Origin: Phenylobacterium sp. SCN 70-31
GTDB taxonomy: Bacteria; Pseudomonadota; Alphaproteobacteria; Caulobacterales; Caulobacteraceae
Direction: 5' to 3'
NCBI RefSeq assembly: GCF_001724605.1
Contig: NZ_MEEX01000032.1
Coordinates: forward strand, 1-50,674
Length of the DNA stretch: 50,674 bases
Below are positions 18,580 through 25,170 of the stretch, piece by piece (within the stretch, counting starts at the first letter, position 1; each line of letters begins with the position of its first letter). The notes below the pieces were generated by a model. It ran no database searches. It worked only from the letters and a program-made list of their open reading frames with translations, and was not told the DNA's origin. Position numbers and translations under genes: made by a program.

Positions 18580-19161
18580 TCACGGTTCGGCCGCCAACAG
18601 GTCCAGGGCTACCCGGACCAAGGTCTCCAGCCGCACGGCCTCGCGATCCGCGCCCGCCGCTTCGCGTGGCGTCATCTCTTCGCCGCAGATGAGATCGCAG
18701 GCCGTCACGAGGTCCGGATGCCGCGACAGGATCTCCCGCCAACCCGCCAGCCGGAGGCGCGCCGCCGCGGTCCGCTCGGCCTGGGCCATCACGCTTCGCC
18801 CGTCCGGCTCCGTGAAGGCGCCCCCGAGCCGGGGCGCGAGGCTGGAAGGCAGGCGCGCCTCATGCTTCACCCGCCGATAGGCGTCGCCATAGCGCACCCC
18901 GGCCACCATCGCCTCGGAGGTGATCCGCCCCCGCGCCGCCAGCGTCTCCAGCCCGGTCTGCCGCCGGTGCGGCCCCGCGCGCGCCCGATCCGCCGGCCCC
19001 GTCACCGCCGCCCCTCGCGCCCGGCTGAGCGACACGGTCTCCGCCACGCCGGCGGCGACTTCCGCCGCCTCGGCGCGGGCCCGCTCCTGCCGTTCACGCC
19101 GGATCAACCGATCCCGCGCCGCCCGTTGCGCTTTCAGCGTCGGATCTGCTGGCTTCTTCAC
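18580..19161 (-). CDS. 193-aa helical protein, unknown, with LexA box at its promoter
   Basis: This basic N-terminal region (about residues 1-60, rich in Arg, Ala and Glu) is followed by a helical domain with TGLETLAARGRITSEAMVAGVRYGDAYRR split across residues 72-100. A C-terminal part (LICGEEMTPREAAGADREAV) looks like a helix-turn-helix. It resembles small phage or GTA-type regulators of alphaproteobacteria (DUF6456-like) by eye, but I am not sure. The start is GTG at 19161 (or 19167), since longer frames cross the LexA box at 19183-19197, which would control it. It may be a regulator of the nearby phage-like cluster. Confidence 0.55.
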   Translation of the reverse strand: MKKPADPTLKAQRAARDRLIRRERQERARAEAAEVAAGVAETVSLSRARGAAVTGPADRARAGPHRRQTGLETLAARGRITSEAMVAGVRYGDAYRRVKHEARLPSSLAPRLGGAFTEPDGRSVMAQAERTAAARLRLAGWREILSRHPDLVTACDLICGEEMTPREAAGADREAVRLETLVRVALDLLAAEP

Positions 19162-19182
19162 ACGCACCCCCCACGATCTTAA

Positions 19183-19220
19183 GTTCTTGTTTTGTTCCAA
19201 TCCCGATCTGCACCTATCCA
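19183..19220 (+). promoter_or_regulatory. perfect LexA box and promoter between SRAP gene and 193-aa gene
   Basis: GTTC-TTGTTTT-GTTC at 19183-19197 is identical, on the opposite strand, to the box before the portal gene. On the plus strand TTGTTC (19192-19197) and TATCCA (19215-19220) are 17 bases apart, giving a promoter for the SRAP gene with the box over its -35. The same box lies only 16-22 bases upstream of the GTG of the minus-strand 193-aa gene, so one operator could govern both divergent genes. Confidence 0.72.
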
Positions 19221-19277
19221 TCGGGGAGCCCCCGTCGGATTGCTTGCGGGATTGGAGAGGTCCCACACTACCTATGC

Positions 19278-19300
19278 GGTACGTCAGGTTCGGACGTACC
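19278..19300 (+). promoter_or_regulatory. inverted repeat in SRAP leader
   Basis: GGTACGTC and GACGTACC form a perfect 8-bp inverted repeat with a 7-base spacer, 20 bases before the SRAP start codon. It could be a hairpin in the 5' leader that limits translation, or an operator. It has no U-run, so it is not a typical terminator. Confidence 0.45.
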
Positions 19301-19319
19301 CCGGCGCCGGAGCCTGACA

Positions 19320-19883
19320 ATGTGCAACGAGTTCCGCTTTCAGGCCGCGCTGGACGAGATTCTCGACGCCTTCAACCGCCTCCGCATCGATGTCGACTGG
19401 GAAGGCGGCGCGCCGAACCTCGAGCCCCGCGCCTCGATCCGACCGACCGACAAGGCCTTCGTGCTGGCCGGCCGTGACGGCGGCGGCGCGCGTCTCGCCG
19501 ACATGCCCTGGGGCTTTCCGGGCCCGCGCGGACCGGTCATCAACTTCCGCTTGGAGGGTCGGCGCTTCCCGTCAGGGCGATGCCTGGTCCCCTTGACCGG
19601 CTTCTACGAGTTCACGAAAGACAGCGACCGCCCGAAAGGACCCAAGTCCAAGTGGCTGTTCGAGGCCGCGGATGGCGGCTTCCTCTGTGTCGCAGGTCTG
19701 GTCCGCGAAAGCCGCTTCACATTGTTGACCTGTGCGCCCGGCCCCGACGTCGGGGCCTATCACGACCGCCAGGTCGCACTGCTGCCGCGCGCTCTGTGGG
19801 GAGACTGGCTCGACTCCCGCCGACCGCAGCCGCCGCTGGGGCCCGTTCCGGCGGGAACGCTGAAGGTCACCCGCGTCCGATAG
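19320..19883 (+). CDS. SRAP-family (SOS response-associated) protein, HMCES/YedK-like
   Basis: This 187-aa protein begins MCNEF, placing the catalytic Cys at position 2 after Met removal, as in all SRAP enzymes. Asn75, Glu97 in TGFYEF, and His148 in YHDR match the other active-site positions. SRAP proteins form a covalent thiazolidine crosslink with abasic sites in single-stranded DNA and protect them. It is shorter than YedK (about 220 aa) and lacks the usual NARAE and HDRMP forms (INFRLE and HDRQV here). A LexA box about 120 bases upstream fits SOS control. Confidence 0.88.
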   Translation: MCNEFRFQAALDEILDAFNRLRIDVDWEGGAPNLEPRASIRPTDKAFVLAGRDGGGARLADMPWGFPGPRGPVINFRLEGRRFPSGRCLVPLTGFYEFTKDSDRPKGPKSKWLFEAADGGFLCVAGLVRESRFTLLTCAPGPDVGAYHDRQVALLPRALWGDWLDSRRPQPPLGPVPAGTLKVTRVR

Positions 19884-19889
19884 TCCGAC

Positions 19890-20096
19890 CTACGGAAGAT
19901 CCTCGGCCAGGATCGCCATCTCGAACATGAACGAGCCATCCTCGTCCTCGTCCTCGAACACCACGCCGATGAACTCCTCGCCGACATAGACCTCGGCGGA
20001 ATCCTTCTGCTTGGGCCGGGGCACAAGGGTGATCCGGGCGTTGGCGAAGGTGCCGCGCAGGTGGCCCTCGATCCTGCGGATGGTCTTTTCGTCCAC
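19890..20096 (-). CDS. DUF3126-family protein
   Basis: This 68-aa protein starts with GTG (VDEKTIRRIEGHLRG) behind CAGGAGC. It has the DUF3126 layout: an N-terminal helix, then KDSAEVYVGEEFIGVVFEDE (residues 31-50), and a C-terminal FMFEMAILAEDLP. This family is found almost only in alphaproteobacteria and its function is unknown. It is convergent with the SRAP gene (6 bases between stops) and may be co-transcribed with the serine acetyltransferase upstream. Confidence 0.9.
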   Translation of the reverse strand: MDEKTIRRIEGHLRGTFANARITLVPRPKQKDSAEVYVGEEFIGVVFEDEDEDGSFMFEMAILAEDLP

Positions 20097-20158
20097 GCGT
20101 GCGCTCCTGGGTGCCGATTCCGGCGCGAACCTACAGAAAGCCCGGCGGCGGCGAAACC

Positions 20159-20989
20159 TCAGATGACGTAATCGTACACGGCCTCGGCCAGCGTGTGGTC
20201 CATGCTCTTGGCCGGCTCGTCGCAGGTCGGGCAGTTGACGAGGCGGGCGGGCACGCCCGCCGCCGTGCAGCCGGCCGGCACGTCCTTCAGCACCACCGAG
20301 CCGGATGCGATCTTGGCGTAGTCCCCGATGCGGATGTTGCCCAGCACCTTGGCGCCCGCGCCCAGCAGCACCCCGTTGCCCACCTTGGGGTGACGATCCC
20401 CCCGCTCGGCCCCCGTACCCCCGAGAGTCACGCCCTGGAGCATCGAGACGTCGTCGCCGATCACCGCGGTCTCGCCGATGACGATGCCGGTGCCGTGGTC
20501 GACGAAGACGCCGCGGCCGATCTGCGTCGCGGGGTGGATGTCCACCTGGAACAGCTCGCTGGTCCGGCTCTGGAGATAGAAAGCCAGGGTCTCGCGCCCC
20601 TCGCTCCACAGCCAATGGGCCACCCGCTGCGTCTGCAATGCCAGGAAGCCCTTGAAGAACAGGAACGGCTGGACATAGCCCCGGCACGCGGGGTCGCGCT
20701 CGAACACCGCCTTCAGGTCCAGTTCGGCGGTCTCCACGATCGACGGGGCGGCTTCATAGGCTTCTTCGATCGTATCGCGCAGGCTCATCGCGCGCAGTTC
20801 CTGGTCGCCCAGCTTGCGCGCCAACTGATAGCTGAGGGCGTCCCCCAGACTGTCATGGTTCAGGATGACGGCGGCCAGAAGGCTGGCCAGCGCCGCCTCG
20901 CTCTTGGCCGCCGCGTAGGCCTCGTTGCGCAACGCCGCCCAGACCGGCGGCGGCGCCTTGGGGTTCACGACCTCCAGGCGCTGACTCAT
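20159..20989 (-). CDS. cysE: serine O-acetyltransferase
   Basis: This 276-aa enzyme has an N-terminal helical domain (residues about 1-145) with the CysE block containing AVFERDPACRGYVQPFLFFKG split over 95-118. A left-handed parallel beta-helix of hexapeptide repeats follows (ATQIGRGVFVDHGTGIVIGE, then QGVTLGGTG and PKVGNGVLLGAGAKVLGNI). It transfers acetyl from acetyl-CoA to serine to make O-acetylserine for cysteine synthesis. GGGAGG lies before the ATG at 20989. The C-terminal tail ends YDYVI, and the terminal Ile is the residue by which CysE binds cysteine synthase. Confidence 0.93.
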   Translation of the reverse strand: MSQRLEVVNPKAPPPVWAALRNEAYAAAKSEAALASLLAAVILNHDSLGDALSYQLARKLGDQELRAMSLRDTIEEAYEAAPSIVETAELDLKAVFERDPACRGYVQPFLFFKGFLALQTQRVAHWLWSEGRETLAFYLQSRTSELFQVDIHPATQIGRGVFVDHGTGIVIGETAVIGDDVSMLQGVTLGGTGAERGDRHPKVGNGVLLGAGAKVLGNIRIGDYAKIASGSVVLKDVPAGCTAAGVPARLVNCPTCDEPAKSMDHTLAEAVYDYVI

Positions 20990-21022
20990 GGCGTCCTCCC
21001 GGCCCACAGGGGCCCCTCGCCG

Positions 21023-21634
21023 TCAGGCTAGCATGGCGCGCGACACCGCCGGCGCCAGAAGCCCTTGTTGCGCCATATAGAAAGCCTTCAACAGCATCGC
21101 CACTGTCAGCGCGTCCTGCAGATGGCCGTCGACCGCCGCCGCCAGTGCTTCGCGGAACGGGACGCGGACCTGCTCCAGCGCCTCGGTGTCGTCCGGCCGC
21201 GCCCCATCCGCCGCCGCCAGCAGCCCGGTCGCCAGATACCCCACGGCGCGTTCGTCGGTCACCGAATTCGAAAGTTGCACCCGCAGGATCTCGCGCCACT
21301 CGGTCGCCTGGAGCCCGGTCTCCTCCGCGAGTTCCCGCCGCGCGCTTTCGAGCGGATCGCGGTCCAGCGGTCCGCCGCCCTCCGGAATCTCCCAGCTGTA
21401 GTCGCCGGCGGGAAAGCGATGCTGTCCCACCAGGACCGTCGTTCCGTCCTCGAACACGGGCAGGATCGCGACCGCCAGATTCTTGAAACCCACGAGGCCA
21501 TAGGTTGCCGCCGCGCCGGTCGGAGCCGTCGCCGCATACGTCGTCACCGCGATCCAGGGATTCTCGAAGACGGGTGTCGCCGCGCCCCGCACCCAGGGCG
21601 CGCCATGTGACCGGAGCCAAGCGGGCTTGCGCAT
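21023..21634 (-). CDS. Nudix hydrolase (ADP-ribose pyrophosphatase-like)
   Basis: This 203-aa protein carries a complete Nudix box, from GGGPLDRDPLESAR to RELAEETGL (about residues 80-103), with the REXXEE glutamates that bind Mg. The preceding strand VLVGQHRFPAGDYSWEIP is typical of the ADP-ribose/sugar-nucleotide pyrophosphatase subgroup (NudF-like). GGGGGAG lies before the ATG at 21634. It sits 33 bases upstream of cysE on the same strand and may be co-transcribed. The exact substrate cannot be told from sequence. Confidence 0.87.
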   Translation of the reverse strand: MRKPAWLRSHGAPWVRGAATPVFENPWIAVTTYAATAPTGAAATYGLVGFKNLAVAILPVFEDGTTVLVGQHRFPAGDYSWEIPEGGGPLDRDPLESARRELAEETGLQATEWREILRVQLSNSVTDERAVGYLATGLLAAADGARPDDTEALEQVRVPFREALAAAVDGHLQDALTVAMLLKAFYMAQQGLLAPAVSRAMLA

Positions 21635-21753
21635 CCTTGAACTCCCCCTTCGACCTTCCTGCAAGGGAGCTGGACCTTGCCCTTGCATCGTTAGGCGAAG
21701 GTTGACGGCAAGTTGCGGTTGGCTTCGCGGTCTGCGCCCCCTAAATCCCGAGG

Positions 21754-22365
21754 GTGACCTCCCCCGTTCCCCCCGCCCCCGAGTTCGGCGCGAGCCTCGC
21801 GATCGCGCCCCGTCCCGACGTCCTGGACTTCCTGGCCCTGCGCCGTTCGGCGCCGGCCCTTACCCTGGCGGAGCCCGGGCCCACCGCGGCGCAACTGTCC
21901 GACCTGTTGCGCATCGCCGCGCGCGTCCCCGACCACGGCAAGCTCGCCCCCTGGCGTTTTGTCGTCCTGGAGGGGGACGCCAAGGACGCCTTCGCAGCGC
22001 GCCTCGAGGCCATAGCCCAGGCGCGCGGAGACGCCGTCCTGGCGGCCAAGCTCGGCAAGCTGAAGGCGCCCCCGCTCGCGGTGGCGGTGATCTCGTCGCC
22101 CAAACCTGGCGCGATCCCGGAGTGGGAGCAGGTCCTCTCCGCCGGCGCAGTCTGCGCCCACCTGCTGCAGGCGGCGCTCGCCATGGGCTTCGGCGCCAAC
22201 TGGATCACCGACTGGTACAGCTACGACGCCGAGGCCGTGTCCGTGTTGGGCCTCGCCGAGGGGGAACGGATCGCAGGCTTCGTCATGATCGGCGCCGCCA
22301 GGGAAGCGCCGCTGGAACGCGAACGCCCCCTTGCCGCCACACTGGTTACGCGCTGGACGCCCTGA
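21754..22365 (+). CDS. nitroreductase-family flavoprotein
   Basis: This 203-aa protein starts with GTG and has the nitroreductase fold: FLALRRSAP (residues 26-34) for FMN phosphate binding, RIAARVPDHGKLAPWRFVVL (53-72), and a C-terminal GFVMIGAA strand. Such enzymes use FMN and NAD(P)H to reduce nitro groups or quinones. RRSAP and PDHGKLAPWR resemble the YdjA-like subgroup. It is divergent from the Nudix gene with about 120 bases between starts. Confidence 0.87.
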   Translation: MTSPVPPAPEFGASLAIAPRPDVLDFLALRRSAPALTLAEPGPTAAQLSDLLRIAARVPDHGKLAPWRFVVLEGDAKDAFAARLEAIAQARGDAVLAAKLGKLKAPPLAVAVISSPKPGAIPEWEQVLSAGAVCAHLLQAALAMGFGANWITDWYSYDAEAVSVLGLAEGERIAGFVMIGAAREAPLERERPLAATLVTRWTP

Positions 22366-22741
22366 ACGCTCTGTAGTCCTCGACGCTCGCCGGCTTGAGA
22401 GACAAAACGGCTGGGGAATCGTCGCGTCAGAAACACGGCGTCAGAAACACGACGGCCGAGCGACGCTTCGCGTCGCCCGGCCTGAGGTGACACGCCCGAG
22501 GAGAGTTGGGCAGGTTTTGCTATAAGCTTCTCGAAAGCTCTTGAAAAGCCCGAACTTCGTTCTGGGCCCCAATTCCGGCCACCTCGGCACGCTCGAGGCG
22601 CATGTCGATGTTTCAGGTTCAGATAATCAGTCCGATAATATTCGGACACAACCTACATAATCTCGAACAAATCTCTTTCCAGAGTAGTATTTCTGGCCTA
22701 CCGAAATATTCGGTTAAGAAATTTTTCCATCGAAAACAACT
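22366..22741. other. AT-rich intergenic region with paired palindromes and a minus-strand terminator
   Basis: This 376-base gap lies between two gene ends, so neither neighbour needs a promoter here, yet from about 22.5 kb it is clearly more AT-rich than the surroundings. It holds palindromes GTCCGA-TAATAT-TCGGAC (22630-22647) and ACCGAA-ATA-TTCGGT (22700-22714), which share CCGA..ATATTCGG. On the minus strand a hairpin (22544-22567) runs into TTTTC. A frame of 27 codons on the minus strand (22520-22603) starts with ATG between these elements. I cannot assign a function. Confidence 0.5.
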
Positions 22742-23197
22742 TCATCCCCGCCCGCGATACGGGGAGACGCCCTGATCTGGAAGCCATAGACCTTGCGGCG
22801 GAAGGCCGGTCTGCCAGAACACATCGATGGGGATGCCGCCGCGCGGATACCAATACCCTCCGATCCGCAACCAGGCCGGCTCCAGCTCGGCGACCAGACG
22901 ACGGCCGATGGCCACAGTGCAGTCCTCATGGAAGGCGCCGTGGTTCCGGAACGCGCCCAGGTAGAGCTTGAGCGACTTCGATTCCACGAGCCAGGCGTGG
23001 GGCGCGTAGTCGATCACGAGGTGTGCGAAATCCGGCTGGCCCGTGACCGGGCACAGAGAGGTGAACTCCGGCGCCGTGAACCGGACCAGATAGGTCGTGT
23101 CCGGATGCGGATTGGGCACGCGCTCCAGGATGGCGGTCTCGGGACTGTCGAAGCCCCGCACGTCGCGCCCGAGCTGGGTCAGGTGGGTCTCTTCCAT
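22742..23197 (-). CDS. queF: NADPH-dependent 7-cyano-7-deazaguanine reductase (preQ0 reductase)
   Basis: This 151-aa protein is the short, unimodular QueF type. The catalytic Cys49 lies in TSLCPVTGQPDFAHL with Asp56 following, and the QueF motif ESKSLKLYLGAFRNHG begins at Glu72. It reduces preQ0 to preQ1 in queuosine biosynthesis, using NADPH. Start at 23197 (MEETHL) is preferred by family length, although no clear Shine-Dalgarno is visible, so it may be leaderless. It is divergent from the SDR gene. No other queuosine genes are nearby. Confidence 0.93.
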   Translation of the reverse strand: MEETHLTQLGRDVRGFDSPETAILERVPNPHPDTTYLVRFTAPEFTSLCPVTGQPDFAHLVIDYAPHAWLVESKSLKLYLGAFRNHGAFHEDCTVAIGRRLVAELEPAWLRIGGYWYPRGGIPIDVFWQTGLPPQGLWLPDQGVSPYRGRG

Positions 23198-23264
23198 GCG
23201 GTGGCGTTTAGACGCTAGTAGGGACCCGAACAACGACAGTGGAACAAGTTAGGAGACGTCCCGT

Positions 23265-24065
23265 ATGGCCCAGGGTGATTTTCAGGACTACGTGGTGCTG
23301 GTCACGGGAGCGTCGACCGGCCTCGGCCGCGCCATAGCCGTCGAAACGGCCTCTCGCGGGGCGAAGGCCGTCATCGTGAACTATGCGCGCAACCTGGCCG
23401 ACGCCGAGGAGACGGCCGCGCAGATCCGCGCCCACGGCGCCGAGGCCGTCCTGGTTCAGGGCGATGTCGCCGACGACGCCGACTGCCGGCGGATCGCCGC
23501 CGCGGCCGAGCCCTTCGGTCGTATCGACGCCCTGTTCAACAACGCCGGCACGACAAAGTTCGCCAACCACGCCGACATGGAGGCCGTCTCCGGCCAGGAC
23601 TTCCTCGACCTCTACGCCGTGAACGTCGTGGGGGCCTACCAGATGGTCCGCGCCTGCCGGTCGCTGCTGGAGGCCGCCCCGCGCCCGGGCGCGGTGGTCA
23701 ACACCGCATCGATCGCCGGCGTGGTCGGCATCGGCTCGTCCGTGCCTTATGCGGCGTCCAAGGGCGCGCTCAACACCATGACCCTTTCCCTGGCCCGCGC
23801 GCTCGCCCCCCGGATCCGGGTCAACGCGATCTGCCCCGGGTTCATCGATACCCCCTGGTTCGGGAAGGGCCTGGGCGAGCAGGCCGCGGAGAAGGTCCGC
23901 GCCAACGCGGCGGCCGCAACGCCATTGAAGGCGGCCTCGACACCCGAAGACATCGCCGCCGCGGCCGTATTCCTTGCGGCGCCCGCTTCGCGCCACGTCA
24001 CGGGCGAGACCCTGCTGGTCGACGCCGGGTCGCACCTGGGATTCGCGGCGCTCACGCAGCGCTGA
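23265..24065 (+). CDS. short-chain dehydrogenase/reductase
   Basis: This 266-aa SDR has the classical elements: GASTGLG (residues 15-21) for the cofactor, NNAG (92-95), catalytic Ser149, and YAASK with Tyr162 and Lys166. The C-terminus has the usual PGFIDTPWF segment and the TGETLLVDAG strand. Asn39 and Tyr40 after the second strand would allow NAD(P) discrimination but do not settle it. AGGAG precedes the ATG. Substrate unknown. A strong terminator lies after the stop. Confidence 0.9.
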   Translation: MAQGDFQDYVVLVTGASTGLGRAIAVETASRGAKAVIVNYARNLADAEETAAQIRAHGAEAVLVQGDVADDADCRRIAAAAEPFGRIDALFNNAGTTKFANHADMEAVSGQDFLDLYAVNVVGAYQMVRACRSLLEAAPRPGAVVNTASIAGVVGIGSSVPYAASKGALNTMTLSLARALAPRIRVNAICPGFIDTPWFGKGLGEQAAEKVRANAAAATPLKAASTPEDIAAAAVFLAAPASRHVTGETLLVDAGSHLGFAALTQR

Positions 24066-24091
24066 GGCCCGCCGGCCCCACCAAGCTGCAC

Positions 24092-24129
24092 AATCGGAAG
24101 GCGCCCGACGCACAGGGCGCCTTTCGATT
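24092..24129. terminator. rho-independent terminator after SDR gene
   Basis: A long stem (AATCGGAAGGCGCCC paired with GGGCGCCTTTCGATT, one mismatch) closes a loop of 8 bases and carries TTT on the descending arm. It separates the SDR gene from the TorF-like gene. Confidence 0.85.
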
Positions 24130-24246
24130 GGTCAGGACTTGCCGCATCCGCGCGCAACACTCCCCTCGCGTTGATCTGAAGCGCCGGGCGCCGACGATGG
24201 CCTCGCCCGCCGGTTGCGACCGGGCGGACATGAGAGGGGATACTCA

Positions 24247-24948
24247 ATGAGAACGCTCAAGATCGCGCTGGCGGCCGCTGCCGCCACGCTCTGCTTTGCT
24301 GGCGCCGCCCAGGCGCAGGACGACGGCTCCCCGTCGTTCTCCTTCAATCTGGGGGCTGCGACCGACTACGTCTACCGCGGCTTCAGCCAGACCGACCAGG
24401 ATCCGCAGATCTCGGGCGGCGTCGACGTCACCGCCGGGATCTTCTACGCCGGGGCCTGGGCCTCGAACGTGGACTTCCTCGACAGCACCGACGCCGAGTT
24501 CGATCTGTACGCCGGCATCACGCCCACCCTGGGCAACGTCTCGTTCGACTTCGGCGTCATCTACTACGGCTACATCGACAAGGGCGCGTCGAACTACGAC
24601 TTCTGGGAATTCAGCGCCTCGGCTTCGGCGCCGTTCGGGCCGGTGACCCTGGGTGCGACCATCGCCTACTCGCCGAACTTCTTCGGCGCGGCGGACGATG
24701 CGATCTACTACGAAGCCAACGCCTCGATGGACATTCCCGAGACCAAGTTCTCGGTCAGCGCCGCCCTGGGCCGCCAGGAGCAGGACGGCGGCCTCGATTA
24801 CACCACCTGGAACGTGGGCCTGGGCTACGCCCTGACCGACAACGTCAGCTTCGACGTCCGCTACCACGACACAAATGTGTCCAAGGCCAACGACCCCGCC
24901 GGCTACGGCGACGGCCGCGTCGTGGCCAGCATCGCGCTGTCCTGGTGA
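24247..24948 (+). CDS. TorF-family putative porin (outer-membrane beta-barrel)
   Basis: This 233-aa protein has a Sec signal peptide (residues 1-23, cleavage after AQA) and then a small beta-barrel. The mature start (FSFNLGAATDYVYRGFSQT) is the hallmark of the TorF/Gcw_chp family. Alternating strands and a terminal VASIALSW with aromatic last residue fit BAM-assembled outer-membrane proteins. GAGGGG lies before the ATG. It is monocistronic, between two strong terminators. Family members are abundant in Caulobacterales. Transport substrate is not known. Confidence 0.88.
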   Translation: MRTLKIALAAAAATLCFAGAAQAQDDGSPSFSFNLGAATDYVYRGFSQTDQDPQISGGVDVTAGIFYAGAWASNVDFLDSTDAEFDLYAGITPTLGNVSFDFGVIYYGYIDKGASNYDFWEFSASASAPFGPVTLGATIAYSPNFFGAADDAIYYEANASMDIPETKFSVSAALGRQEQDGGLDYTTWNVGLGYALTDNVSFDVRYHDTNVSKANDPAGYGDGRVVASIALSW

Positions 24949-24976
24949 CGCGCGATCGCCGATAGGATCTGAGGAA

Positions 24977-25004
24977 GCCGCCGCGGTTCGCCGCGGCGGC
25001 TTTT
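24977..25004 (+). terminator. rho-independent terminator after TorF-like gene
   Basis: A perfect 10-bp GC stem (GCCGCCGCGG / CCGCGGCGGC) with a UUCG-type tetraloop is followed by TTTT, 28 bases after the stop. Confidence 0.92.
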
Positions 25005-25170
25005 CGTTTGCGGCCGAAGCGCGTCTTCCTAAGTATCGCGGCGCTCACAGCGGAGCCGGGCCCCATTTCCGACGCGAGATGGGGGTTTTTCACCGCCCGG
25101 GCAACTTTCACTGGCGACGACCGTACCTCGGCCTATGGTGACGAATCGACACGAGAGCGGAGTTCGGCGC

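Noticed and set aside
22520..22603. 27-codon minus-strand frame between queF and the nitroreductase gene
   Set aside because: It overlaps a terminator-like hairpin, has no clear ribosome site and no third-position bias. I mention it only within the gap entry.
23239..23256. GAAC-AAGTTAG-GAGA before the SDR gene, resembling a LexA box
   Set aside because: The second half is GAGA instead of GAAC and the match is mostly the ribosome site (AGGAG), so I count it as chance.
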